Origin: Vibrio mytili
GTDB taxonomy: Bacteria > Pseudomonadota > Gammaproteobacteria > Enterobacterales > Vibrionaceae
Reading direction: 5' to 3'
DNA length: 64,000 nt
Assembly (NCBI RefSeq): GCF_000830505.1
Contig: NZ_JXOK01000015.1
Location: 103,300-167,299, forward strand
Shown here: piece by piece, positions 9,803 through 17,690 of the stretch
How positions within the stretch are numbered: the stretch's first letter is position 1
Layout: each line of letters begins with the position of its first letter
Translations under genes and position numbers: made by a program
The notes under the pieces: model-generated
Told to the model about the DNA's origin: nothing
Seen by the model: the letters and a program-made list of their open reading frames with translations, nothing else
The model's database searches: none

Positions 9803-10339
9803 ATGACATACACAATAACTGAACATAAACATCGCTTCTGTGCATGGGCAGCTTCCAGAGCGTCAAGTGTCAAGGAGACAAGGTTTACGGTAGAACAAGG
9901 TAAACAACTTATCGAGTCTATAGGTCTAGACACATTGGTTGACAATCCAGATAAACTACCAGCAAGAGTGGACATTGATAAACAGCACCGCCTATGGCGT
10001 GAACAACTTATTGCTGAAGCAAGTAAAATAGGATTGACCTTTACTCATGGGGTCGCCGCCAAATTAATCAACATGTACTTAAAATCGGCTTTGGTTTGCG
10101 GGGGACATGATTCGCACGTAAAAGTCGTCGATTTGCACCCTCCCATAGATGCTGTGTTGTTGAACGCTTTGTGCCGAAGTAATTTCGGAGGACTGAAGTT
10201 TCGCTGGAAAGAGGCTGAGCTAGCAAGGTGGTCTAAATTTTCCTCAGATCAATATGAACAAGTGATCCAATCAATCAGAGAAGTAATGGGCAGCCGCGCG
10301 TTATGGGAAATTGAAAAATTCTGGAAAGGGCACCAGTAA
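9803..10339 (+). CDS. Hypothetical protein downstream of the DUF3644 gene
   Basis: The 178-residue soluble protein is not recognised. It has a basic N-terminus (MTYTITEHKHRFCAWAASRA), a central helix pair and a C-terminal Trp-rich segment (FRWKEAELARWSKF, ALWEIEKFWKG). No membrane segment or catalytic motif is evident. It lies 48 bases after the DUF3644-like gene on the same strand and just before the second boundary repeat, so the two probably form one module. A role as partner or inhibitor of the HEPN-like protein is only a guess. Confidence 0.7.
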   Translation: MTYTITEHKHRFCAWAASRASSVKETRFTVEQGKQLIESIGLDTLVDNPDKLPARVDIDKQHRLWREQLIAEASKIGLTFTHGVAAKLINMYLKSALVCGGHDSHVKVVDLHPPIDAVLLNALCRSNFGGLKFRWKEAELARWSKFSSDQYEQVIQSIREVMGSRALWEIEKFWKGHQ

Positions 10340-10347
10340 TGAATGAA

Positions 10348-10365
10348 CTAAGGCGCTTTTGTCCC
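10348..10365 (+). repeat. 18-bp island boundary repeat, copy 2
   Basis: Identical to 8253-8270 (CTAAGGCGCTTTTGTCCC) and again placed in the gap between two gene modules, nine bases after the stop of the 178-residue protein. A degenerate copy (CGCATTTGTCCC) closes the following gene at 10905-10916. The pattern looks like a module border rather than a promoter, because no consistent -10/-35 pair follows. Confidence 0.6.
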
Positions 10366-10435
10366 AGTTCAATTGACTGGTCGAACTTTATAGCCCTAGT
10401 ATAAGCACTTAACCTGTAGTGCATTAGGAATCTCA

Positions 10436-10876
10436 ATGGAACCATCAAAACCATTATCTTGGGTCAAAGGCTTAAAAAATGCGTATCAAAGTCTTGGTGC
10501 CATTCAGCGAGATCAATACTCGTGGGTGGCGAAAACAGATTTAACCTATGTTTTTTCGGCAGAGATAGACCACATACATCCTGAAGACAACAGGTACAAT
10601 CATAAGGATGGTACTTTTAGTAAAAGGGTTCCAGCCATGAGTATAGCGCTGGGCCACGAGCCATTAAGTATTAGCCATTCAAAAGAGCTGTTTGAAGCCG
10701 TCAGGGATGCGTTTTCTCAGTCACTAGAATGCTATGTAATCTTGGTAAAAGGCACTAAATTTGGTACCTCCAAAGGAGGGATTAAAGCAGGTCATGACGA
10801 CCATTTTTGGATAGTCGAATGCCTAGATGGCACAGTCGAGAATGGTTACGAATTCAAGCTTTGTCGAATACGTTAA
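10436..10876 (+). CDS. Hypothetical protein in the defence island
   Basis: A 146-residue protein of unknown family with an AGGA Shine-Dalgarno seven bases before its ATG. It contains a basic mid-section (YNHKDGTFSKRVPAMS) and a conserved-looking acidic/aromatic end (GHDDHFWIVECLDG). It is a stand-alone gene between boundary-type repeats at 10348 and 10905. No function can be assigned. The stretch from 10877 to 11131 after it holds no gene. Confidence 0.65.
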   Translation: MEPSKPLSWVKGLKNAYQSLGAIQRDQYSWVAKTDLTYVFSAEIDHIHPEDNRYNHKDGTFSKRVPAMSIALGHEPLSISHSKELFEAVRDAFSQSLECYVILVKGTKFGTSKGGIKAGHDDHFWIVECLDGTVENGYEFKLCRIR

Positions 10877-11131
10877 ATCCTAGCCCAGCGATGTTAACCA
10901 AACTCGCATTTGTCCCGAAGTGACTCAAAATCATCGTCAGCATATCTCCGGGCAACTGATTTCTAACTACTCACCTTTAATGAATAATTGTGCAAACACA
11001 TATATTTCTCTCACATGAATTTTATTGAGGAAAATTTTGAAGCAGGACGACAAGAAATTTAAAGAGCGAAAATGACAATGGGGCATTTTTGAGTTACCCG
11101 ATTGCAGTATGTCGTCAGCGAAGGCAGCACA

Positions 11132-11914
11132 TCATTTTTGTTTGCTTGCCTTTGTTATCAGCTGAAACTCCATACCAGTGCGTTTAGTGTTACGGGTTCT
11201 ATAGCGCGTTGGATATTTATCAAAAAAGTCAGATAACTTCTTCAACCCGTAGTTTCGAGGGTCAAAATCTGGCTTCAGTCTCTTTAAGTACTTGCCTATT
11301 TCACCTAGTTTTGCCCAGCCCGATTCATCTCGATAGTTCTGCCAAGCTTGATGCATTAATCGCCATAATTCGCGTTCTGAGTCTTGATTAGAGCTTGGTT
11401 GTGCCTCCCCAAGATCAACATCAGCGTTTAAGTTCTCTATCGCTACAAAGTCATCACAAGCGTTTTTAAACGAAGTCGGAGTCATCGCTTTTCCTACACC
11501 GATGACGTGTATCTCCGACTCTCTTAATCTCGTAGCAAGACTTGTAAAGTCACTATCACTGGATATCAAAGCAAAAGCATCAAACCTTTGGCTGTACAAG
11601 AGATCCATTGCATCAATAATCATTAAAGAGTCTGTCGAGTTTTTTCCAGATGTATAGGCAAATTGCTGCTTAGCTTGAATCGCTAACTCATTCAAAGGCT
11701 GCTTCCAGTTTTTTAGTTGTTCAGCAGAAAAATCGCCATATGCACGTTTAACGATGATCTGCCCAAAACTAGAAAGCTCTTCAATAATCAGGTTTAGCTT
11801 TGAGTGTGGAGTGTTTTCTGAATCAATTAATACAGCGATTTTTCTGTTACCCATAATCCGTGCGTGACCATCCTTTATGTAGTTAGTTGCACTATCCAAT
11901 TTTATTCCTTCCAA
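11132..11914 (-). CDS. NYN-domain (PIN-like) nuclease with C-terminal OST-HTH/LOTUS-like domain
   Basis: The 260-residue protein carries a LabA/MARF1-type NYN domain: a first acidic strand AVLIDSENTP (about residue 30), a central TDSLMIIDAMDLLY and a third ALISSDSDFTSLA, the spaced aspartates expected to hold a metal. The C-terminal 85 residues (ELWRLMHQAW through FDPRNYGLKKLSDFF) fit an OST-HTH/LOTUS RNA-binding domain. Such proteins are predicted endoribonucleases. It starts three bases after the stop of the upstream 11917 gene, so the two are cotranscribed from the palindrome-linked promoter at 12709-12735. The first 20 residues may be trimmed if translation starts at MGNRKIAVLI. Confidence 0.85.
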   Translation of the reverse strand: MEGIKLDSATNYIKDGHARIMGNRKIAVLIDSENTPHSKLNLIIEELSSFGQIIVKRAYGDFSAEQLKNWKQPLNELAIQAKQQFAYTSGKNSTDSLMIIDAMDLLYSQRFDAFALISSDSDFTSLATRLRESEIHVIGVGKAMTPTSFKNACDDFVAIENLNADVDLGEAQPSSNQDSERELWRLMHQAWQNYRDESGWAKLGEIGKYLKRLKPDFDPRNYGLKKLSDFFDKYPTRYRTRNTKRTGMEFQLITKASKQK

Positions 11915-11916
11915 GG

Positions 11917-12636
11917 TTATTGTTCGCGCTCAAAAACAGTTACTAAGGTGCGACGCCCATTATCGTTAACAATAAGGTATGTGAATTTGGAAGTTGGATG
12001 CCCCCAAGCTTCTACATTGTCGGCAGTACCGTATTTTTTCGCTTTATGGGCCAAAACATTTGCAGGCAAATTTCGAATTCTCAACTCAGGATGTTTAAGT
12101 CGATTGACTAAACTCGCCCAGGGCTTTTTGGGATCTCCAGTGCTCAATCGCTCTTTATACTGTTCAACAGCGTGAGCGGTAACATAAACGGTCCCCATTG
12201 CTGGTGTTTCAACGGCATCATGCGTATTTGCATATTCCTGGCGATTTGCATCTAAGAGCACTGTTACACATGATTTTGGGTCGGCCATGAACTCACGACT
12301 TTGTGATACCTCTATTTGCACTCCAGCCATTCGGTTTTGAAGAAATGCTGCAAACTTTTGTGCATGTTTTTTCGTAGATTTACCACGGGCAAGCTTTTTG
12401 ATTGCTCCCTTTGACACAACGAGTTTGTAGCCAGAACCAGAACCCGGCTCTCGACCCATTACTTTTTCTTCAAAGAGTAGGTATTGAATGGCTGATAATT
12501 CTGAAATCAAATCAGAATCTTCATGGGAAAAGTCGATTTTTACATCAAGAATTCCACTGCGTTTAGTGCCCACACGCCAGAATACTCGGCTCGTTTGGTC
12601 ATCTAGTTTTTCAGAAAGAGTGGTTAGAATCATCAT
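11917..12636 (-). CDS. Hypothetical protein cotranscribed with the NYN nuclease
   Basis: The start is taken at the ATG at 12636 because GGAGA lies seven bases upstream; an in-frame ATG at 12672 has no good ribosome site. The protein (about 239 residues, beginning MMILTTLSEKLDDQ) has two apparent halves: an N-terminal acidic region and a C-terminal region (VYVTAHAVEQYKERL, then YLIVNDNGRRTLVTVFE) that resembles a small beta-rich domain. No family is recognised. It is preceded by a promoter and by a copy of the dispersed 18-bp palindrome at 12748-12765. Confidence 0.75.
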   Translation of the reverse strand: MMILTTLSEKLDDQTSRVFWRVGTKRSGILDVKIDFSHEDSDLISELSAIQYLLFEEKVMGREPGSGSGYKLVVSKGAIKKLARGKSTKKHAQKFAAFLQNRMAGVQIEVSQSREFMADPKSCVTVLLDANRQEYANTHDAVETPAMGTVYVTAHAVEQYKERLSTGDPKKPWASLVNRLKHPELRIRNLPANVLAHKAKKYGTADNVEAWGHPTSKFTYLIVNDNGRRTLVTVFEREQ

Positions 12637-12708
12637 AGTCTTATCTCCGGTATTTAAGATCCCTTCCGGCATCGCCGTAAGGACCTCATTTAGTTAATAT
12701 TCATACTT

Positions 12709-12735
12709 ACTTTATCATGCTTTTTGAAAACGCAA
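12709..12735 (-). promoter_or_regulatory. Palindrome-linked promoter with extended -10
   Basis: Read on the minus strand, a -35-like TTGCGT (12735-12730) is followed by 15 bases and TAAAGT (12714-12709), with TGA directly before the -10. The same GGTTGC ... TGA-TANNNT layout, also with a 15-base spacer, occurs at 25648 and 47490. The palindrome at 12748 lies just upstream. Confidence 0.55.
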
Positions 12736-12747
12736 CCCCTCCCCTCC

Positions 12748-12765
12748 ACTTTCACATGTGAAAGT
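12748..12765. promoter_or_regulatory. Dispersed 18-bp palindrome, site 1
   Basis: Perfect ACTTTCACATGTGAAAGT, 12 bases upstream of the -35 of the promoter for the 11917-12636 gene and the NYN gene. It is the leftmost copy in the window. Confidence 0.85.
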
Positions 12766-12781
12766 CTAAGTAGAAATCCAG

Positions 12782-13042
12782 CTAGTACGCCCAACTGTCA
12801 AAATCTGTATGGGTGAGAATTTCACCGTCTTTGGCCGGACGAACATAAACACTTCCATAACCCCCTTCTGTTCCAATCGCGTAACACGCAATAGAAAATG
12901 CAATTTGAGGGTTAGGTACAGTGGCAACTATTTCTTCATTGATTGTTACGACAGAACAATGACCCGTGTACGAATCTGGCAACTCAGAAATTGCGGTTGC
13001 TGCATCGAGCGTTTCACTTCCATCCGATATCAGAATGCTCAT
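12782..13042 (-). CDS. Small hypothetical protein
   Basis: An 86-residue acidic protein (MSILISDGSETLDAATA at the start, THTDFDSWAY at the end) without recognisable family. It lies 19 bases downstream of the small membrane-protein gene at 13062-13305 on the same strand and stops 17 bases before palindrome site 1, so it is probably the last gene of a short operon. Confidence 0.6.
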   Translation of the reverse strand: MSILISDGSETLDAATAISELPDSYTGHCSVVTINEEIVATVPNPQIAFSIACYAIGTEGGYGSVYVRPAKDGEILTHTDFDSWAY

Positions 13043-13061
13043 ATTTAGCTACCAAACTGTA

Positions 13062-13305
13062 CTAAAATCCAAAGAAACTACCACCAGCAAGTCCTGACGA
13101 ATCGCCAACAACAGCAGCATAAATGGCAGCAGCTATTGCCGCAACGATGACAAACTTAACGATGGCAAAGCCAAAAGAGAACAGCCTCCATATTAAAAAA
13201 GAACCCAATCACAGCAGCAATCCAGCGCCAATCAAAGGGTATATCACCTAAAGAACTATCAAGGGCTCTCTGAACTTCATATAGCCAGCCGTTTATCATA
13301 TCCAT
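13062..13305 (-). pseudogene. Small membrane protein gene with a one-base insertion
   Basis: From ATG 13305 the frame reads MDMINGWLYEVQRALD and DWRWIAAVIGFF, then passes a T6 run (minus strand) and leaves frame. Removing one T restores LIWRLFSFGFAIVKFVIVAA and a glycine-rich end GGSFFGF, giving 80 residues with two hydrophobic helices. Length and topology resemble small phage or plasmid membrane proteins, but no family is claimed. The stop is the TAG at 13064-13062. Confidence 0.55.
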
Positions 13306-13463
13306 AAGATCAATCTCCAGAGCATCATGCTCTTAGTGTACCGACATGACATTTTTTTAAGAGATGAGAACTTGCCCTTTTTTGGGCAAATTGAGGGACA
13401 TGACAAAGAGCTACTTAGTAAAAGAGTGATCTGCTTTAGGATGGCAATCCTATTTGTGGTTGG

Positions 13464-13516
13464 TTGTGTTAAATAATCTACCACAATTCTATTTTGTGGT
13501 ATCATTGATAACACAA
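13464..13516. promoter_or_regulatory. Concentric double inverted repeat upstream of the ATPase gene
   Basis: An outer pair TTGTGTTA (13464-13471) and TAACACAA (13509-13516) and an inner pair TACCACAA (13479-13486) and TTGTGGTA (13494-13501) share the same centre at 13490. The nest ends 20 bases before the ATG at 13537 and overlaps the place where its promoter must be. This looks like an operator for a symmetric repressor, perhaps autoregulatory. Confidence 0.6.
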
Positions 13517-13536
13517 TTTACCAAAGGAGCACGACA

Positions 13537-14631
13537 ATGGATATCTGGCATTATCCTCGTACACAGCTTGCTACGTTTATCCTTAACGGGATGGACAAAG
13601 GTCTTCTTCAACGTGTTTCAATCTTCGCTCCACGCAAGCGAGGAAAAACTCAATTCATTCAAAAAGATATCATTCCTATGGCTCGTGAACTTGGTGTCTT
13701 ACCTATCTATGTAGATTTTTGGATGCAAAAAGACGACCCAGAAGGCATCTTCATTAAATCCGTCATTGATGCTTGTGAAAGGAATGAAGGATTTCTACAT
13801 AAGCTTGGCAAAGCTCTCAACTTCAAAAAGTTAGGTTTTAGTGCAGCTGGTGGCAAAGTTGAAGTAGAGCGTTCTCAGGGAGAACTGAGAGCTGACTTGT
13901 TCGCTGTATTTCAACGCTTAAACGAGCTGGATATGCCTGTTTTACTGTTGCTTGACGAAGTTCAACATTTGGCTACTCGCAAAGAATTTGACTCGTTTAC
14001 GGCAGCTCTACGCAGTTTTGTAGTGAACAGAGAGGATAACAACGTCAAATGCATCTTCACAGGTTCAAGTAGAGAGGGGTTAAGTCGCTTATTCAAAGAC
14101 AACAAGGCTCCATTCTACAACTCCAGCCAAACCCAGATATTTGAAGAGCTGGATATGGATTTCGTTGAATTCGAGTTGGCCGCATTCAAAAATGTCACTG
14201 GTGGTGTCGAACTCGACAAACACAAAGCCCTAGAAATCTTAATCAAACAAAATCGCGCTCCCGCTCGGTTTGTTGAAATGTTAAAGAATATGGCCCTGAA
14301 CATGGTTCATGACCTAGATATTGGTGTCCATCGTTATGACGTTGATCGTATCGAGTCAGAGGACCACTTTTCAAAAACATACGAACAACTGAAACCTATC
14401 GAAGTGGCGATCCTAAAGCTTGTTGCTGCCAATGAGTCAAAAGGTCTTTATACCAAAACAGGACTAGACAAAGTGAAAGCTTTCACTGGCGACCCAGAAA
14501 CAGACGTTACAAAATGGTCGGTGAAAAATGCAGTCACACGATTGAAGTCGCTTGAGCTAATTTACAGCCCAGAGCGTGGGAAGTTGGAAATTGAGAACCA
14601 CGACTTTCGTGATTATATTCTTGAAAAATAA
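13537..14631 (+). CDS. P-loop AAA-type ATPase
   Basis: The 364-residue protein has Walker A APRKRGKT at residues 31-38 and Walker B VLLLLDEVQ with Asp140-Glu141, followed by a sensor-like CIFTGSSREGL around residue 177. The C-terminal 80 residues (IEVAILKLVAANESKG and onwards) look like a winged helix. This fits the archaeal-type/STAND-like ATP-binding proteins often seen on mobile elements. An AAAGGAG Shine-Dalgarno precedes the ATG. It is a single gene with its own operator and terminator, convergent with the small gene at 14668. Substrate and role are unknown. Confidence 0.8.
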   Translation: MDIWHYPRTQLATFILNGMDKGLLQRVSIFAPRKRGKTQFIQKDIIPMARELGVLPIYVDFWMQKDDPEGIFIKSVIDACERNEGFLHKLGKALNFKKLGFSAAGGKVEVERSQGELRADLFAVFQRLNELDMPVLLLLDEVQHLATRKEFDSFTAALRSFVVNREDNNVKCIFTGSSREGLSRLFKDNKAPFYNSSQTQIFEELDMDFVEFELAAFKNVTGGVELDKHKALEILIKQNRAPARFVEMLKNMALNMVHDLDIGVHRYDVDRIESEDHFSKTYEQLKPIEVAILKLVAANESKGLYTKTGLDKVKAFTGDPETDVTKWSVKNAVTRLKSLELIYSPERGKLEIENHDFRDYILEK

Positions 14632-14658
14632 GTGCCTTTCGGCATGTTAAGACTATCA

Positions 14659-14686
14659 GCCCATGCTTCATGCGTGGGTTTTGTTT
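14659..14686 (+). terminator. Rho-independent terminator after the ATPase gene
   Basis: CCCATGC (14660-14666) pairs with GCGTGGG (14672-14678), one G-U pair, and is followed by GTTTTGTTT. It lies 28 bases after the stop and also overlaps the 3' end of the convergent gene, so it may act both ways. Confidence 0.6.
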
Positions 14687-14943
14687 ATGAGTTGTACTTC
14701 TATATTCTCAAACCCCATGTCTCTAACCTGATTTACCAGGATATCAAGCCTCCACACTCTCAAGTCACTGGTTCTTCCATGTCTAATTGCATACGCGATT
14801 CCTTTACCACTATCAATCCCAACCAAATGAAACTTATTAGGATGCAGTTTAGATTCCTGCGCAATTAGTTTGGTCATTGTTCGAGTCTCCGCGAGACGGC
14901 GGAACTCACCTTCTTTTACTTGATGGAAAACGACTCCAGACAT
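14668..14943 (-). CDS. Small hypothetical protein convergent with the ATPase gene
   Basis: The start is taken at ATG 14943 (MSGVVFHQVKEGEF) because GGTGAT precedes it; 91 residues. The protein is soluble with a mixed alpha/beta look (HLVGIDSGKGIAYAIRHGR) and is not recognised. Two direct copies of ACATAATG lie in its upstream region around 14955-14982, suggesting an operator. The convergent terminator supports it being real. Confidence 0.5.
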   Translation of the reverse strand: MSGVVFHQVKEGEFRRLAETRTMTKLIAQESKLHPNKFHLVGIDSGKGIAYAIRHGRTSDLRVWRLDILVNQVRDMGFENIEVQLINKTHA

Positions 14944-15011
14944 ACATATCACCATTATGTTGACTACATATGCTCATTATGTCGATTTAAAGGGGGAAAT
15001 CAAAGAGGTTT

Positions 15012-15138
15012 TATTGCTGGGGCACGATAAGTAATAAGCTGAGGTTCGAAGCAGAAACGCCATCAGCCAGGTCAGTGATGTAATTTTGCACAAACTTTAA
15101 CTAATTGTCCAAAGTCTCAAACACATCCCCCAGCAATA
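15012..15138. ncRNA. Candidate guide (bridge/seek) RNA region in the IS110 5' non-coding end
   Basis: The 220 bases between about 15000 and the transposase ATG contain no gene but an 11-bp inverted repeat, TATTGCTGGGG (15012-15022) and CCCCAGCAATA (15128-15138). IS110-family recombinases are guided by an RNA made from a non-coding end of the element, 5' of the transposase in the IS110 group. The repeat could be the subterminal repeat or a stem of that RNA. The exact ends cannot be fixed from this single copy. Confidence 0.35.
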
Positions 15139-15235
15139 TAGCACAATGATCCGCCCCAGCAGATAATTGGACTCCCCTCCTTACTAACCGTAAGCTAGAT
15201 AATTCGAAGCTTGCTACATAAAACTGGAGTTCAGC

Positions 15236-16273
15236 ATGAAGAAAACTATCGTTGGTGTCGACTTAGCAAAGAAAGTGGTTCAAGTTTGTGTCTATGCAAA
15301 CAAGAAGGTGCGTTCCAATACCGAAATGACGCCGAATGAATTCGCTTTGTGGTTAGCTAACTCCAAGCCAATGACAGTGATATTTGAAGCGTGTAGTACT
15401 TCCAATTACTGGAAGCAGCGGACTGCATCTTTAGGTCATGATGCCCGACTTATTTCTCCAAATTTAGTTGCTTCAGTAAGACAAAATCAAAAAACAGATA
15501 AGAATGATGCACTGGCCATTATTCAAGCTTCATTGCTTCCAGATGTCGCATTTGTTTCTGGAAAATCTGTAGAACAACAGCAGCTTCAATCCATAATGCG
15601 CATGAGAGAGCTTTGCATGAAGCAAAAGACAGCCGCGAAAAATCAGATTATCGCTTTGCTATCGGAGTTCAATATTAAAGTGTCTAAGCGCAAGGGTGGA
15701 TTATTACGAGTTATTGAATCAACACTTGAAGATGCTGAAAACGGCTTTTCTATGGAGTTCAGGGTTGCTCTCTGTGCAGCTAAAGAACAGTATCTCACTT
15801 TGGTTGAAACTATTAGTACTTACGATACCTGCCTTGAGCAATCTATAAAGTCTCATCCCGACTGCAAAAAACTTCTGAAGATCGAGGGAATCGGAATACT
15901 GAACGCCATAAACTTGTACATTGCACTGGGCTGCGCGGATATCGGCTCTTTCACAAAAGGGAAAGATGCCGCGGCATGTATTGGTTTAACACCGATACAA
16001 CACTCCTCGGGAGGTAAATCCAAGGTGGGGTCTATAGGTCGCCGAACAAAGAATACCATTTTAAGAAGTCAATTGATAACAGGGGCAATGTCTATAGTCA
16101 ATCACTTAGGGACTAGAGCAGCTAAAACGAAGAAAGAGCTATGGCTTAAAGCGCTGATTGAGCGTCGAGGCAAAAAGTGTGCAGCAGTCGCTTTAGCCAA
16201 TAAAAATGTTAGAACAGCCTTCGCCTTGCTTACCCAAGGTTCGGAATACAAAGCGGATCCTGTATCAGCTTAA
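15236..16273 (+). CDS. IS110-family transposase (DEDD)
   Basis: The 345-residue protein begins with the RuvC-like acidic strand IVGVDLAKKVVQV, has IFEACSTSNYW and the QKTDKNDALAI block with further acidic residues, and a C-terminal transposase_20 region with the helix-hairpin-helix-like LLKIEGIGILNAI and IGLTPIQHSSGGK. This is the DEDD plus Ser-containing arrangement of IS110 enzymes, which recombine DNA with help from a structured RNA. The frame is intact with a GGAG site before the ATG. The long non-coding flank is on the 5' side. Confidence 0.95.
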   Translation: MKKTIVGVDLAKKVVQVCVYANKKVRSNTEMTPNEFALWLANSKPMTVIFEACSTSNYWKQRTASLGHDARLISPNLVASVRQNQKTDKNDALAIIQASLLPDVAFVSGKSVEQQQLQSIMRMRELCMKQKTAAKNQIIALLSEFNIKVSKRKGGLLRVIESTLEDAENGFSMEFRVALCAAKEQYLTLVETISTYDTCLEQSIKSHPDCKKLLKIEGIGILNAINLYIALGCADIGSFTKGKDAAACIGLTPIQHSSGGKSKVGSIGRRTKNTILRSQLITGAMSIVNHLGTRAAKTKKELWLKALIERRGKKCAAVALANKNVRTAFALLTQGSEYKADPVSA

Positions 16274-16316
16274 ACGTGTCAAAACAGTGAAATGCATATA
16301 TGATAAAAATCAACTG

Positions 16317-16462
16317 GTTATGCAGGTCCAAAACAAGAGCTTCTAGCTCGTCTAGCAGAATTGCAACTAGTTCGCGTAAATATCATAGAGCCTGAGTTCG
16401 CTACTCTTCGAGAGCTCGTACATAAGTGCGCATTTATTTCATATTATAATTTTTACTGTTGA
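16317..16462 (+). pseudogene. Short coding remnant between IS110 and IS3
   Basis: A plus-strand frame here reads PKQELLARLAELQLVRVN and EPEFATLRELVHKC before a stop, with normal protein-like composition, but it has no start and is bounded by the IS110 3' flank and the IS3 left end at 16486. It looks like the tail of a gene destroyed by the insertions. The parent family is not recognised. Confidence 0.3.
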
Positions 16463-16528
16463 CAACGGGGAGTCCACATAAGTTTTGGACACCGAGTTAA
16501 GTGAGTACAATCACTAACGAGGTGAACA

Positions 16529-16813
16529 ATGACAACCAAGAATACAAGAATCAAACACACTCCTGAATTTAAAGCTGAAACCCTTAAATTAGCTGAAAAG
16601 ATTGGTGTGGCTGCCACTGCAAAACAGTTATCGCTGCATGAATCTCAAATCTATGCATGGCGAAAGGCTTCGAAGAAAGATACCAACACCAGTAATCGAG
16701 AAAAAGAACTGGCTGCTGAAAACGCTAAGCTCAAAAGGTTACTTGCTGAGCAAGCAGAGGAGCTAGAAATCGTAAAAAAGGCCGCCACCTATTTCGCGAA
16801 GCATCTAAAATAG
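16529..16813 (+). CDS. IS3-family transposase OrfA
   Basis: A 94-residue HTH protein (HTPEFKAETLKLAEKIG, SLHESQIYAWRKASK) followed by a leucine-zipper-like region, the typical OrfA. Near its end lies the slippery heptamer A-AAA-AAG (about 16777), correctly phased: a -1 shift here leads into GRHLFREASKIDCYEF and then the OrfB frame. The full transposase is thus probably made as an OrfAB fusion. Confidence 0.92.
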   Translation: MTTKNTRIKHTPEFKAETLKLAEKIGVAATAKQLSLHESQIYAWRKASKKDTNTSNREKELAAENAKLKRLLAEQAEELEIVKKAATYFAKHLK

Positions 16814-16827
16814 ATTGCTATGAATTT

Positions 16828-17679
16828 ATGCTCGAACACTTATTAAACTTCCGTATAACCAGTATGGTTAAAGTGTTCGATGTTTCACGAAGTGGGTTTT
16901 ATTACTGGATTAAGCACCGCCACAAGACAACGAATCGTGAGACATTTCGTCAACAGCTTGATTGTAAGGTCAAGAAAGCTTTTGATAGCAGCAAGGCACG
17001 AGACGGCTCCAGACGAATTCAAAAGGAACTGGCTGATAACGGTGATGAGCACGACGTAAAAACCATTGCAGCCAGTATGAAGCGGCAGAATTTAACGCCG
17101 AAAGCTGCCCGAAAATTCAAATGCACGACAGACAGTAAGCATGAAATGCCTGTAGCCCCGAATCTGCTTGCTCAGAACTTTGACGCTTCAGCCCCAAATC
17201 AGAAGTGGGCTGGTGATATCACCTATCTAGCGACGAGTGAAGGCTGGCTGTATTTGGCGGTAATTATCGACCTTTACTCAAGACAAGTGATTGGCTGGTC
17301 TATGGATACTCGCATGACTGCAAAACTAGTCAGTGATGCTCTATCAATGGCGTTGTTCCGACGGGGCTTCCCAGAACAAGTTATCATCCATAGTGACCGT
17401 GGTAGCCAGTACTGCTCTAAAGATTATAGAGATCAGATAGCCGCTTATAATCTAAAGCAAAGTATGAGTAGGAAAGGAAATTGTTGGGACAATGCTTGTG
17501 TCGAGAGCTTCTTCCATTCAATGAAAGTTGAAGCCATTCAATATGAGCCAATCATGACAAGAAGCGAGATGCGTCAAACGATCTTTGAGTACATAGAGGT
17601 TGATTATAATCGGACAAGAAGGCACAGTGCTCTTGGGTATTTAAGCCCAGTCAACTTTGAACAGCAATATGTCGCTTAG
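16828..17679 (+). CDS. IS3-family transposase OrfB (DDE integrase domain)
   Basis: The 283-residue product has an N-terminal HTH_21 region (DGSRRIQKELADNG) and an rve integrase core with the three acidic positions: WAGDITYLAT (D), HSDRGSQYCS (D) and CVESFFHSMKVE (E). It lies in the -1 frame relative to OrfA and is normally expressed by frameshifting. The frame is complete to TAG just inside the right inverted repeat. Confidence 0.95.
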   Translation: MLEHLLNFRITSMVKVFDVSRSGFYYWIKHRHKTTNRETFRQQLDCKVKKAFDSSKARDGSRRIQKELADNGDEHDVKTIAASMKRQNLTPKAARKFKCTTDSKHEMPVAPNLLAQNFDASAPNQKWAGDITYLATSEGWLYLAVIIDLYSRQVIGWSMDTRMTAKLVSDALSMALFRRGFPEQVIIHSDRGSQYCSKDYRDQIAAYNLKQSMSRKGNCWDNACVESFFHSMKVEAIQYEPIMTRSEMRQTIFEYIEVDYNRTRRHSALGYLSPVNFEQQYVA

Positions 17680-17690
17680 CAAGGTGTCCA

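Larger units (their letters stand above)
16486..17690 (+). mobile_element. IS3-family insertion sequence, 1205 bp
   Basis: The ends are imperfect inverted repeats: left TGGACACCGAGTTAAG from 16486, and the right end, read inward, TGGACACCTTGCTAAG ending at 17690. The size, two overlapping-frame genes and the repeats fit IS3. No matching target duplication is seen (left flank AGTTT, right flank GTCTT), consistent with a later rearrangement. It cuts off the tip of an Rhs fragment on its right side. Confidence 0.85.

Noticed and set aside
12748..12765. Palindrome ACTTTCACATGTGAAAGT as a transcription terminator
   Set aside because: No T run follows in most copies, the stem would be only seven pairs, and three copies lie upstream of promoters.
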